A stretch of 64,000 bases of DNA. It comes from Bacteroides fragilis (GTDB lineage: Bacteria; Bacteroidota; Bacteroidia; Bacteroidales; Bacteroidaceae). The translations under genes were made by a program, and so were the position numbers. How positions within the stretch are numbered: position 1 is the stretch's first letter; every line of letters starts with the position of its first letter. The notes under the pieces are model-generated. The model was not told where the DNA came from, searched no databases, and worked only from the letters and a program-made list of their open reading frames with translations. Shown here one piece after another: positions 44,807-53,529 of the stretch. The stretch lies in NCBI RefSeq assembly GCF_002849695.1, contig NZ_CP018937.1:2728001-2792000 (forward strand), in the 5' to 3' direction.

Positions 44807-45568
44807 ATGAGTAATGAAACATTCGTTGCATTCGCAACACAGAAAGGGGGCATCGGCAAATCCACCGTCACGGCACTTGCCGCCAACTACCTCCACAACG
44901 TGAAAGGACACAATGTCGCCGTCATAGACTGCGACGCCCCGCAGCACAGCATACACGGGTTGCGTGAACGTGAAACGGGACTTATCGGCGGGAGCCTCTA
45001 TTTCAAGGCACTCGCGTGTGACCACTTCCGCAAGACAAGGAAGAACGCCTACCCGGTCATTGCAAGCGACGCCCTTAACGCCCTCGATGATGCCGAAAGG
45101 ATGCTTGCCGCAGAAGAGGTGAAACCCGACATCGTGTTCTTCGACATGCCGGGAACACTGAAAAGCAACGGCGTGGTCAAGACCCTCTCGCAGATGGACT
45201 ACATCTTCGCGCCCATGAGTGCCGACCGTTTTGTCGTGGAAAGCACCCTGCAATTCGCCGTGATGTTCCGTGACAACCTCATGACGACGGGACAGGCGAA
45301 AACAAAAGGGCTGTACCTGTTCTGGACGATGGTGGACGGCAGGGAGAAGAACGGGCTTTACGACCTGTATGAGGATGTGATAGCCGAGATGGGGCTGCCG
45401 GTGCTGTCCACCCGCCTGCCCGACAGCAAGAAGTTCCGGCGCGACCTCTCGGAAGAGCGCAAGAGCGTGTTCCGCTCGACCATCTTCCCGATGGATGCGT
45501 CCCTGCTGAAAGGGAGCGGCATCCGTGAGTTCTCGGAAGAGATAAGCCGTATCATCAGACCTCAATAA
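44807..45568 (+). CDS. traA: TraA, ParA-family ATPase
   Basis: A 253-aa ParA/MinD-like ATPase, the first gene of the transfer operon. Deviant Walker A FATQKGGIGKSTVTAL (about 8-23), VIDCDAPQHS and IVFFDMPGT (Walker B-like). ATG 44807 gives the family start MSNETFVAF. The frame is open upstream to 44414, with an ATG at 44520 adding 96 residues of low-complexity basic sequence; this is probably leader sequence, not protein. The role in CTnDOT transfer is unclear. Confidence 0.92.
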   Translation: MSNETFVAFATQKGGIGKSTVTALAANYLHNVKGHNVAVIDCDAPQHSIHGLRERETGLIGGSLYFKALACDHFRKTRKNAYPVIASDALNALDDAERMLAAEEVKPDIVFFDMPGTLKSNGVVKTLSQMDYIFAPMSADRFVVESTLQFAVMFRDNLMTTGQAKTKGLYLFWTMVDGREKNGLYDLYEDVIAEMGLPVLSTRLPDSKKFRRDLSEERKSVFRSTIFPMDASLLKGSGIREFSEEISRIIRPQ

Positions 45569-45570
45569 TC

Positions 45571-46011
45571 ATGGGCAGCAGGAAAGTGAACACCGAAGGC
45601 ATTGACGAGGAACTGTTGATAGCCTCCATCGGCAGACGCAGGCAGGACGGGACCCTGTACCACGCACAGGAGCCACCCGCGCCTGCTCCCGAAGAAGAAA
45701 GCGTCCCTGAAACGGAACCGCCGCCCGTGCAATATACGGCAAAGGAAAAACCGCAGAGGGACACCGTCCGCCGCAAACGGCAGGAGGACGACTATTCCGG
45801 GCTGTTCCTCCGCCGCAACGAGATAAAGACACGCCAGTGCGTCTATATCAGCCGCGACGTCCACAGCAAGATTCTCAAAATCGTGAACGACATCGCCGGG
45901 CGTGAAATCTCGGTAGGCGGCTACGTGGATACCGTGCTGCGCCAACATCTGGAACAGCACAAGGAGAAAATAAACGAACTGTACAAGAAACAACGTGAAG
46001 ACTTGATTTGA
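45571..46011 (+). CDS. traB: TraB, DUF3408-type protein
   Basis: 146 aa. A disordered Pro/Glu-rich N-terminal half precedes a ribbon-helix-helix-like C-terminus (QCVYISRDVHSKILKIV, then ISVGGYVDTVLRQHLEQH), the DUF3408 pattern. It shares this domain with the next gene, suggesting an old duplication. It is 2 bp after traA and its stop is 2 bp before the traC ATG. The symbol follows operon order. Possibly DNA-binding. Confidence 0.75.
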   Translation: MGSRKVNTEGIDEELLIASIGRRRQDGTLYHAQEPPAPAPEEESVPETEPPPVQYTAKEKPQRDTVRRKRQEDDYSGLFLRRNEIKTRQCVYISRDVHSKILKIVNDIAGREISVGGYVDTVLRQHLEQHKEKINELYKKQREDLI

Positions 46012-46013
46012 AT

Positions 46014-46361
46014 ATGGAAAAGAACCAGAAAAACAGAAGTCCGCAGCATGACGGCGGCGGTATGCTTGCCCAAGTGCAGGCGAGTGTGGAAATCCTGTCC
46101 CCCGTGCCGTTAGGCGGCAAATGCGGAGAGAAGGACTATGAACGGCTGTTCATCCGTGAAGCCGAAGTGAAGGCACGCGAGGGAAAGATGGCGTATGTGC
46201 GCCCGGAGTACCACGACCGCATCATGCGCATCACCCGTGTGATCGGGCATGACCGGCTGTCGCTGTCCGCCTACATCGACCATGTGCTTACGCACCACTT
46301 CAACCAGTGCGAGGAGGCGATAAAAAGCCTTTACGCCCGGAATTACGACGCAGTATTTTAA
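46014..46361 (+). CDS. traC: TraC, DUF3408-type protein
   Basis: 115 aa from ATG 46014; a TTG at 46008 in frame is less likely. The domain reads MAYVRPEYHDRIMRITRVIG, then LSLSAYIDHVLTHHFNQ, parallel to the C-terminal half of the preceding protein. The symbol follows operon order. Function unknown; ribbon-helix-helix DNA binding plausible. Confidence 0.72.
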   Translation: MEKNQKNRSPQHDGGGMLAQVQASVEILSPVPLGGKCGEKDYERLFIREAEVKAREGKMAYVRPEYHDRIMRITRVIGHDRLSLSAYIDHVLTHHFNQCEEAIKSLYARNYDAVF

Positions 46362-46382
46362 CCCTCAAAAAAGAGAACGTGC

Positions 46383-47111
46383 ATGAGTGAAACAATAAGC
46401 ATGACTGATATTCTGCTGACCGTATCGGTCGGCTGCAACCTGTGGTTCCTGTTCCTGCTCCTTTATGACAGGATCATGGAAACCAGACTTGTCCGCTTCC
46501 TCAGAAGCATAGCCGGACTGTGGCGGTCGTTGGGCGGCACGGCGGCAAAGCCCGAAGCGGTAAGGGAAACACCGCCCGCAGACACCCCGGACATCATCGG
46601 CAAGAGCCGTTTCAGGATGGCATCGACCCGGACAACCGCTGCCATACCGACGCAAGAAGCCGCCACTTCGGAAAAAGGCATTGAGCTGACGGAGGAAGAG
46701 GCTACTTTTGACGACGGAAACACGGAAACCGTGTCCCGTCCCGCCCAAATCCCGGAGGATAAACTCGACGAAACCTTCACGAGCCTCACGCCTTCGGATC
46801 TGGAGTTCGGGGAGGACGAGCCGGAGGAAGAAACGCCCGACGCGCCGAGGGCATCCGGAAGCAGCTTCGACGAGATAGACGATGCGGTCAGAACCGCCAA
46901 GAACCCGGAAGCGACAACGACGGAACGGGAGCGGGCGGCAAAGGTCTTCACCGATATGGAAGGGACGGAGCTGTACGAGAAGCTGATGACCGGCTCGTCT
47001 GAAATGAGCATCCGCATCAAGGGGCTTATCGAAATACGGCTGAAGAAACCGAAAAAGGATTTTGTCGTCCCGGACAATATCGAGGACTTCGACATCCGCA
47101 ACTATGTATAA
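46383..47111 (+). CDS. traD: TraD conjugative transposon protein
   Basis: 242 aa. One membrane segment (MTDILLTVSVGCNLWFLFLL, about 7-26), then an acidic, Glu/Thr-rich linker and a C-terminal helical domain (DAVRTAKNPEATTTERERAA). Matches TraD of Bacteroides elements by length and position. 21 bp after traC. About 200 bp without a gene follow before traE. Biochemical role unknown. Confidence 0.8.
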   Translation: MSETISMTDILLTVSVGCNLWFLFLLLYDRIMETRLVRFLRSIAGLWRSLGGTAAKPEAVRETPPADTPDIIGKSRFRMASTRTTAAIPTQEAATSEKGIELTEEEATFDDGNTETVSRPAQIPEDKLDETFTSLTPSDLEFGEDEPEEETPDAPRASGSSFDEIDDAVRTAKNPEATTTERERAAKVFTDMEGTELYEKLMTGSSEMSIRIKGLIEIRLKKPKKDFVVPDNIEDFDIRNYV

Positions 47112-47313
47112 CGATTAAAAAAGAATGAAAATGAAAACGTAAGACGGCATCACCCACGCGCACGGCGGTACAAGGTACAGCTGGTCCGCAACGGACACAC
47201 CCAAGTCCGTAGAAACAAACGGGCAGCCCACTAAACCAAAGAAAAGTAACCGAGTATCAACCGCCCGACAAAGGACCATCCACCCTTTTGACGGCACAAA
47301 ACAAGAACAGTTT

Positions 47314-47625
47314 ATGAACAAGAACAACAGACAGAAACTTATCCTCTCTGCGGCACTTCTGGTTGCCGCAACCGCCTCCGCCTTCGCGCAGGGAAACGGC
47401 ATCGCGGGCATCAACGAAGCCACCTCTATGGTGAGTTCGTATTTCGACCCCGGCACGAAACTCATCTACGCCATCGGCGCGGTAGTCGGGCTTATCGGGG
47501 GCGTGAAAGTGTACGGTAAATTCTCGTCCGGCGACCCCGACACCTCCAAGACTGCCGCCTCGTGGTTCGGAGCGTGCATCTTCCTGATTGTCGCCGCCAC
47601 CATCCTGCGCTCATTCTTCCTTTAA
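47314..47625 (+). CDS. traE: TraE, DUF4134 membrane protein
   Basis: 103 aa. A signal peptide (LILSAALLVAATASAFAQG, cleavage near residue 27) and two later hydrophobic segments give a VirB2-like small membrane protein, the expected pilin-class component. It belongs to the DUF4134 family. Located 10 bp before traF. Confidence 0.88.
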   Translation: MNKNNRQKLILSAALLVAATASAFAQGNGIAGINEATSMVSSYFDPGTKLIYAIGAVVGLIGGVKVYGKFSSGDPDTSKTAASWFGACIFLIVAATILRSFFL

Positions 47626-47635
47626 TAAACGATGT

Positions 47636-47968
47636 ATGGCTGAATACCCGATAAACAAGGGTATCGGCCGCCCGGTAGAGTTCAAGGGCTTGAAGGCTCA
47701 GTACCTCTTCATCTTCTGCGGAGGTCTGCTGGCTCTCTTCGTCCTGTTCGTCATCCTCTACATGGTCGGCATCGACCAGTGGGTATGTATCGGCTTCGGC
47801 GTGGCATCGTCCTCCGTCCTCGTATGGCAGACCTTCGCGCTGAACGCCCGGTACGGCGAACACGGACTGATGAAATTAGGGGCAACAAGGAGCCATCCCC
47901 GATACCTTATCAACCGGCGGCGGATCACCCGATTATTCAAACGGAAACGAAAGGAAGAAACGACATGA
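47636..47968 (+). CDS. traF: TraF, DUF4133 VirB3-like protein
   Basis: 110 aa from ATG 47636 (MAEYPINKGIGRPVEFKG, family-typical). Two adjacent hydrophobic segments at about 25-65, as in VirB3, and a basic C-terminus. The ATG overlapping its stop starts traG. VirB3 partners the VirB4 ATPase (TraG) at the inner membrane. Confidence 0.9.
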   Translation: MAEYPINKGIGRPVEFKGLKAQYLFIFCGGLLALFVLFVILYMVGIDQWVCIGFGVASSSVLVWQTFALNARYGEHGLMKLGATRSHPRYLINRRRITRLFKRKRKEETT

Positions 47969-50469
47969 GGAATACATCCAAAATGACAACACTGGAAAAC
48001 AAGTTCCCGCTATTGGCGGTGGAGCAAGGTTGCATCATCTCCAAAGACGCCGACATCACGGTGGCTTTCGAGGTGGAGCTTCCGGAGCTTTATACCGTGA
48101 CGGGTGCGGAGTACGAGGCGATACACGGCTGCTGGTGCAAGGCGATCAAGGTGCTGCCGGACTTCTCCGTCGTCCACAAGCAGGACTGGTTCATCAAGGA
48201 GAAGTACACGCCGGAATTGCAAAAGGAGGACATGAGTTTCCTCTCACGGAGCTTCGAGCGTCACTTCAACGAGCGTCCGTACCTGAAGCACACGTGCTAC
48301 CTCTACCTGACCAAGACGACGAAGGAGCGTAACCGGATGCAGAGCAATTTCAGCACGCTGTGCCGGGGGCATATCATCCCGAAGGTGCTTGACAAGGAAA
48401 CCGCCGCGAAGTTCATGGAGGCAGCGGAACAATTCGAGCGCATCATCAACGACAGCGGCTTCGTCAGGCTGCGACGCCTCTCCACCGACGAGATTGTGGG
48501 GACGGACGGCAAAGCCGGACTGATAGAGCGTTACTTCTCGCTCATGCCCGAAGGCGACGCCACATTGCAGGACATCGACCTCTCGGCACGGGAGATGCGC
48601 ATCGGCGACAACCGCCTGTGCCTGCACACCCTGTCCGACGCGGAAGACCTGCCCGGCACGGTAGCTACCGACACCCGGTATGAAAAACTCTCCACCGACC
48701 GCTCGGACTGCCGCCTCTCCTTCGCATCCCCGGTGGGGCTGCTGCTCTCCTGCAACCACATCTACAACCAGTACGTGATTATTGACAACAGCGAGGAGAA
48801 CCTCCAAAAATTCGAGAAGTCCGCAAGGAATATGCAGTCGCTCTCGCGCTACTCAAGGAGCAACAGCATCAACCGCGAGTGGATAGACCGCTACCTGAAC
48901 GAGGCGCACTCCTACGGGCTGACCTCGGTGCGGGCGCACTTCAACGTCATGGCGTGGAGCGACGACGCGGAGGAGCTGAAGCACATAAAGAACGACGTGG
49001 GCAGCCAGCTGGCAAGTATGGAGTGCGTGCCGCGCCACAACACCATCGACTGCCCGACACTTTATTGGGCGGCGATGCCCGGCAATGCTGCGGACTTCCC
49101 GGCGGAAGAGAGTTTCCACACCTTCATCGAACAGGCGGTGTGCCTCTTCACGGAGGAAACCAACTACCGCAGCTCGCTCTCGCCCTTCGGCATCAAGATG
49201 GTGGACAGGCTCACGGGAAAACCGCTACACCTCGACATTTCCGACCTGCCGATGAAGCGGGGCATCACCACGAACCGTAACAAGTTCGTATTGGGTCCTT
49301 CGGGCAGCGGCAAGTCGTTCTTCATGAACCACCTCGTGCGGCAATACTACGAGCAGGGCGCGCATGTGGTATTGGTGGACACGGGAAACTCCTATCAGGG
49401 ATTGTGCGAGATGATACGGCGCAAGACGGGCGGCACGGACGGCGTGTATTTCACCTACACGGAGGAGAAGCCCATCAGCTTCAACCCGTTCTATACCGAC
49501 GACTACGTGTTCGACGTGGAGAAGAAGGACAACATAAAGACGCTACTGCTGACACTCTGGAAGTCGGAGGACGACAAGGTGACGAAAACCGAAAGCGGGG
49601 AATTGGGCAGTGCCGTGAGTGCCTACATCGAGCGCATCAGGGCAGACCGGAGCATCGTCCCCTCGTTCAACACTTTCTATGAGTACATGCGCGACGACTA
49701 CCGTAGGGAACTGGCGGAGCGTGACATCAAGGTGGAGAAGGAGGACTTCAACATCGACAACATGCTCACCACCATGCGGCAGTATTACCGGGGCGGACGC
49801 TATGACTTCCTGCTCAACTCGGCGGAGAACATCGACCTGCTGGGCAAACGGTTCATCGTCTTCGAGATTGATTCCATCAAGGACAACCGCGAACTGTTCC
49901 CGGTAGTGACCATCATCATCATGGAAGCCTTCATCAACAAGATGCGGCGTCTGAAAGGAGTGCGCAAACAGCTTATCGTGGAAGAGGCTTGGAAGGCTCT
50001 CTCGTCGGCAAATATGGCTGACTACCTGCGCTATATGTACAAGACGGTGCGCAAGTATTTCGGTGAGGCAATCGTGGTGACGCAGGAGGTGGACGACATC
50101 ATTTCCTCGCCCGTCGTCAAGGAGAGCATCATCAACAACTCGGACTGTAAAATCCTGCTCGACCAGCGCAAGTACATGAACAAGTTCGACCAGATTCAGG
50201 CGTTGCTCGGACTGACGGAGAAGGAGAAGTCGCAGATACTTTCCATCAACATGGCGAACAACCCTTCACGGCTCTACAAGGAGGTGTGGATAGGCTTGGG
50301 CGGCACGCAGTCGGCGGTCTATGCCACCGAGGTGAGCGCGGAAGAATATCTGGCGTACACCACCGAGGAAACGGAAAAGGTGGAGGTGTACCGTCTGGCG
50401 GAGCAATTGGGCGGCGACATCGAAGCCGCCATCCGGCAGCTTGCCGAAAGGCGGAGAAACAGGCAATAA
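47965..50469 (+). CDS. traG: TraG, VirB4-family conjugation ATPase
   Basis: 834 aa; start at ATG 47965 overlapping the traF stop, with 47983 possible. The N-terminal VirB4 domain precedes Walker A LGPSGSGKSFFMN (about 445) and Walker B QLIVEEAWKAL (about 670). It powers type IV secretion pilus or pore assembly. Earlier in-frame codons (from 47779) overlap traF and are not used. Normal family length. Confidence 0.95.
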   Translation: MRNTSKMTTLENKFPLLAVEQGCIISKDADITVAFEVELPELYTVTGAEYEAIHGCWCKAIKVLPDFSVVHKQDWFIKEKYTPELQKEDMSFLSRSFERHFNERPYLKHTCYLYLTKTTKERNRMQSNFSTLCRGHIIPKVLDKETAAKFMEAAEQFERIINDSGFVRLRRLSTDEIVGTDGKAGLIERYFSLMPEGDATLQDIDLSAREMRIGDNRLCLHTLSDAEDLPGTVATDTRYEKLSTDRSDCRLSFASPVGLLLSCNHIYNQYVIIDNSEENLQKFEKSARNMQSLSRYSRSNSINREWIDRYLNEAHSYGLTSVRAHFNVMAWSDDAEELKHIKNDVGSQLASMECVPRHNTIDCPTLYWAAMPGNAADFPAEESFHTFIEQAVCLFTEETNYRSSLSPFGIKMVDRLTGKPLHLDISDLPMKRGITTNRNKFVLGPSGSGKSFFMNHLVRQYYEQGAHVVLVDTGNSYQGLCEMIRRKTGGTDGVYFTYTEEKPISFNPFYTDDYVFDVEKKDNIKTLLLTLWKSEDDKVTKTESGELGSAVSAYIERIRADRSIVPSFNTFYEYMRDDYRRELAERDIKVEKEDFNIDNMLTTMRQYYRGGRYDFLLNSAENIDLLGKRFIVFEIDSIKDNRELFPVVTIIIMEAFINKMRRLKGVRKQLIVEEAWKALSSANMADYLRYMYKTVRKYFGEAIVVTQEVDDIISSPVVKESIINNSDCKILLDQRKYMNKFDQIQALLGLTEKEKSQILSINMANNPSRLYKEVWIGLGGTQSAVYATEVSAEEYLAYTTEETEKVEVYRLAEQLGGDIEAAIRQLAERRRNRQ

Positions 50470-50518
50470 GCAATCAATAATCGGTAAAACAGATTTATCA
50501 ACGAAAAAAGAAAAGCGT

Positions 50519-50899
50519 ATGAGTATATCAAGAGCAAAGATGCTGCAAGTCAGCAAGTGTTTAATCGGGCTGGCGGTCATGGTGCTGCAATCCTGCGACG
50601 TGGCGGAGAACCGCCGCAACCTGCTGTGCGGGAACTGGGAAAGCGTGGAGGGCAAGCCCGACGTGCTTATCTACAAGGAGGGCGAAGCCTACAAGGTGAC
50701 GGTATTCAAACGGAGCGGCATCCGCCGCAGGCTGAAACCGGAAACCTACCTTTTGCAGGAGGAGAACGGCAACCTGTTCATGAACACCGGCTTCCGCATC
50801 GACGTGGCGTATAACGAAGCCACCGACGTGCTGACCTTCTCACCGAACGGGGACTACGTGCGTGTGAAGCCGCAGCCGGAAACTCCGGCAGAAAAATAA
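50519..50899 (+). CDS. traH: TraH, DUF3876 lipoprotein
   Basis: 126 aa from ATG 50519. Signal sequence with lipobox-like VLQSC (Cys about 22). The mature part is a small beta-rich domain (LLCGNWESVEGKPDVLIYKE). DUF3876 family. Periplasmic or outer-membrane lipoprotein of the transfer system; role unknown. Confidence 0.82.
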   Translation: MSISRAKMLQVSKCLIGLAVMVLQSCDVAENRRNLLCGNWESVEGKPDVLIYKEGEAYKVTVFKRSGIRRRLKPETYLLQEENGNLFMNTGFRIDVAYNEATDVLTFSPNGDYVRVKPQPETPAEK

Positions 50900-50922
50900 G
50901 AACCGCTAAAATCCAAAGAAAC

Positions 50923-51552
50923 ATGAGAACAAGAATAACATTCGTCATCTGCCTGTGCCTGCTTTTCGCGGGCAGGGCTTCCGCCCAATGGGTCGTGAGC
51001 GATCCGGGCAATCTGGCGCAGGGCATCATCAACGCCTCGAAGAACATCATCCACACCTCGAAGACCGCCACGAACATGGTGAACAACTTTCAGGAAACGG
51101 TGAAAATCTACGAGCAGGGCAAGAAGTATTACGACGCCCTCAAATCGGTGAACAATCTGGTCAAGGACGCCCGCAAGGTGCAGCAGACCATCCTGATGGT
51201 GGGCGACATCACGGACATCTACGTGACCAGCTTCCAGAAGATGCTGCGCGACGACAACTTCACGGTGGAGGAACTCGGAGCCATCGCCTTCGGATACACG
51301 AAGCTGCTGGAAGAATCCAATGACGTGCTGACGGAGCTGAAGAACGTGGTGAACATCACCACGCTCTCCATGACGGACAAGGAGCGCATGGACGTGGTGG
51401 AACGCTGCCACTCCAAGATGAAGCGTTACCGCAACCTCGTGAGCTACTACACCAACAAGAACATCAGCGTGAGCTACCTGCGTGCGAAGAAGAAAAACGA
51501 CCTCGACCGCATCATGGGGTTGTACGGCAGTATGAACGAAAGATACTGGTAG
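50923..51552 (+). CDS. traI: TraI, DUF4141 VirB5-like protein
   Basis: 209 aa. A signal peptide (ITFVICLCLLFAGRASAQ) and an all-helical mature region (LAQGIINASKNIIHTSKTA) resemble VirB5/TrbJ minor pilus proteins. DUF4141 family. Located 3 bp before traJ. Confidence 0.88.
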   Translation: MRTRITFVICLCLLFAGRASAQWVVSDPGNLAQGIINASKNIIHTSKTATNMVNNFQETVKIYEQGKKYYDALKSVNNLVKDARKVQQTILMVGDITDIYVTSFQKMLRDDNFTVEELGAIAFGYTKLLEESNDVLTELKNVVNITTLSMTDKERMDVVERCHSKMKRYRNLVSYYTNKNISVSYLRAKKKNDLDRIMGLYGSMNERYW

Positions 51553-51555
51553 CCT

Positions 51556-52560
51556 ATGGAGTTCGACAACCTTCACCAGATTCTCCGCTCGCTCTACGAG
51601 CAGATGATGCCGCTGTGCGCTGACATGGCGGGCGTGGCGAAAGGCATCGCCGGGCTGGGCGCGCTCTTCTATGTCGCCTACCGGGTATGGCAGTCGTTGG
51701 CGAGAGCCGAACCCATAGACGTCTTCCCGATGCTCCGCCCCTTTGCCGTCGGTCTGTGCATCATGTTCTTCCCTACGGTGGTGCTTGGCACGATAAACAG
51801 CGTCCTTTCGCCCGTCGTGCAGGGTACGGCGAAACTGCTCGAAACGCAGACTTTGGACATGAACAAGTACCGGGAACAGAAGGACAGGCTGGAATACGAG
51901 GCGATGGTGCGCAATCCCGAAACCGCCTACCTCGTGTCCAACGAGGAGTTTGACAAGCAACTGGAGGAATTGGGCTGGTCGCCCTCCGACATGGTGACGA
52001 TGGCGGGGATGTATATCGACCGGGGGATGTACAAGATGAAGAAGGGCATCCGCGACTTCTTCCGCGAGATACTGGAACTGATGTTCCAAGCCGCCGCCCT
52101 CGTGATAGACACCATCCGCACCTTCTTCCTCGTGGTGCTGGCGATACTCGGTCCGATAGCCTTCGCCATATCGGTGTGGGACGGCTTCCAAAGCACGCTC
52201 ACGCAGTGGATATGCCGCTACATTCAGGTCTATCTGTGGCTGCCCGTGTCGGACATATTCAGCACCATACTCGCCAAGATTCAGGTGTTGATGCTCCAGA
52301 GCGACATCGAGCGTATGCAGACCGACCCTAATTTCTCACTGGATTCCAGCGACGGGGTGTATATTGTGTTCATGATAATCGGCATCATCGGCTACTTCAC
52401 CATTCCGACGGTGGCGGGCTGGATCATCCAAGCCGGGGGCATGGGCGGCTACGGGCGCAACGTGAACCAGATGGCGGGACGCGCCGGAAGCATGGCGGGC
52501 AGCGTGGCGGGTGCTACCGCAGGCAACATGGTCGGACGTGCCGGGAAACTGCTGAAATAA
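51556..52560 (+). CDS. traJ: TraJ, VirB6/TrbL-like membrane protein
   Basis: 334 aa with six or so hydrophobic segments, including FLVVLAILGPIAFAISVW (about 200) and FMIIGIIGYFTIPTVAG (about 275), and a Gly/Ala-rich C-terminus, as in VirB6/TrbL channel proteins. Forms the inner-membrane part of the mating pore. Confidence 0.92.
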   Translation: MEFDNLHQILRSLYEQMMPLCADMAGVAKGIAGLGALFYVAYRVWQSLARAEPIDVFPMLRPFAVGLCIMFFPTVVLGTINSVLSPVVQGTAKLLETQTLDMNKYREQKDRLEYEAMVRNPETAYLVSNEEFDKQLEELGWSPSDMVTMAGMYIDRGMYKMKKGIRDFFREILELMFQAAALVIDTIRTFFLVVLAILGPIAFAISVWDGFQSTLTQWICRYIQVYLWLPVSDIFSTILAKIQVLMLQSDIERMQTDPNFSLDSSDGVYIVFMIIGIIGYFTIPTVAGWIIQAGGMGGYGRNVNQMAGRAGSMAGSVAGATAGNMVGRAGKLLK

Positions 52561-52591
52561 TCAATGTGCAATTATAAACGGAAAAAGTAAA

Positions 52592-53215
52592 ATGGAATTC
52601 AAGTCACTCAAAAACATCGAATCATCATTCAGGCAGATACGCCTGTTCGGTATCGTCTTCCTCTCGCTGTGCGCCGTGATAACGGTATGGAGCGTGTGGA
52701 GTTCCTACCGCTTCGCGGAGCGGCAGCGTGAAAAGATCTATGTGCTGGATAACGGCAAGTCGCTGATGCTGGCACTCTCGCAGGACTTGTCGCAGAACCG
52801 TCCGGCGGAAGCGAGGGAGCATGTGCGCCGCTTTCACGAACTGTTCTTTACGCTCTCGCCCGAAAAGAGCGCGATAGAACACAACGTGAAGCGTGCGTTG
52901 CTGCTGGCGGACAAGAGCGTGTACAACTACTATTCGGACTTCGCCGAGAAGGGGTACTACAACCGCATCATCGCCGGGAACATCAACCAAGTGCTGAAGG
53001 TGGACAGCGTGGTGTGCGACTTCAACGGCTATCCCTACCGCGCCGTAACCTACGCCACGCAGAAAATCATCCGGCAGAGCAACGTCACCGAGCGCAGCCT
53101 CGTAACCACGTGCCGCCTCTTGAACTCGTCCCGTTCGGACGACAACCCGAACGGGTTCACCATCGAGGGATTCACCATCATCGAGAATAAGGATTTACAA
53201 ACCATCAAACGCTAA
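52592..53215 (+). CDS. traK: TraK, VirB8-like protein
   Basis: 207 aa. One N-terminal membrane anchor (LFGIVFLSLCAVITVWSVW, about 18-36) and a periplasmic domain of the VirB8/TraK type (ending RSDDNPNGFTIEGFTIIEN). Assembly factor bridging inner membrane and core complex. 5 bp before traL. Confidence 0.9.
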   Translation: MEFKSLKNIESSFRQIRLFGIVFLSLCAVITVWSVWSSYRFAERQREKIYVLDNGKSLMLALSQDLSQNRPAEAREHVRRFHELFFTLSPEKSAIEHNVKRALLLADKSVYNYYSDFAEKGYYNRIIAGNINQVLKVDSVVCDFNGYPYRAVTYATQKIIRQSNVTERSLVTTCRLLNSSRSDDNPNGFTIEGFTIIENKDLQTIKR

Positions 53216-53220
53216 CAGGC

Positions 53221-53529
53221 ATGAAAGGAATCGGAAAATCACTGTGGGGAGCCTATTGGAAACTCCACGACAAAAAGAAAATGCTGGAGGCAAGGCTCAA
53301 GGGCTATCTGGACGGCTTGCCGCCGAAGACACGCAGACGCATCGTGCTGGCAATGCTCGCCGCATTCGCCGCGCTTGCCCTCTACACCTTCGGCAAAGCC
53401 GTCCATGACATCGGCAGGAATGACGGCAGCCGGATGGAGATAGACCATGCCGGACAGGTGGAACTGTCCGTGAAGCCGGATAACAATCACAACGTAACAC
53501 CTTATTTATATGGAACAGACGAAGAATGA
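53221..53529 (+). CDS. traL: TraL, DUF3989 small membrane protein
   Basis: 102 aa. One central membrane segment (IVLAMLAAFAALALYTFGKA, about 41-60). Its 3' end overlaps traM by 20 bases, in another frame. DUF3989 family of Bacteroides transfer operons. Role unknown. Confidence 0.85.
   Translation: MKGIGKSLWGAYWKLHDKKKMLEARLKGYLDGLPPKTRRRIVLAMLAAFAALALYTFGKAVHDIGRNDGSRMEIDHAGQVELSVKPDNNHNVTPYLYGTDEE

Noticed and set aside
46965..47313. Extra gene between traD and traE
   Set aside because: Short frames without start context or family features; treated as non-coding.
50854..52191. 445-codon minus-strand open frame over traI/traJ
   Set aside because: Shadow of two recognised tra genes; His-rich artefact.
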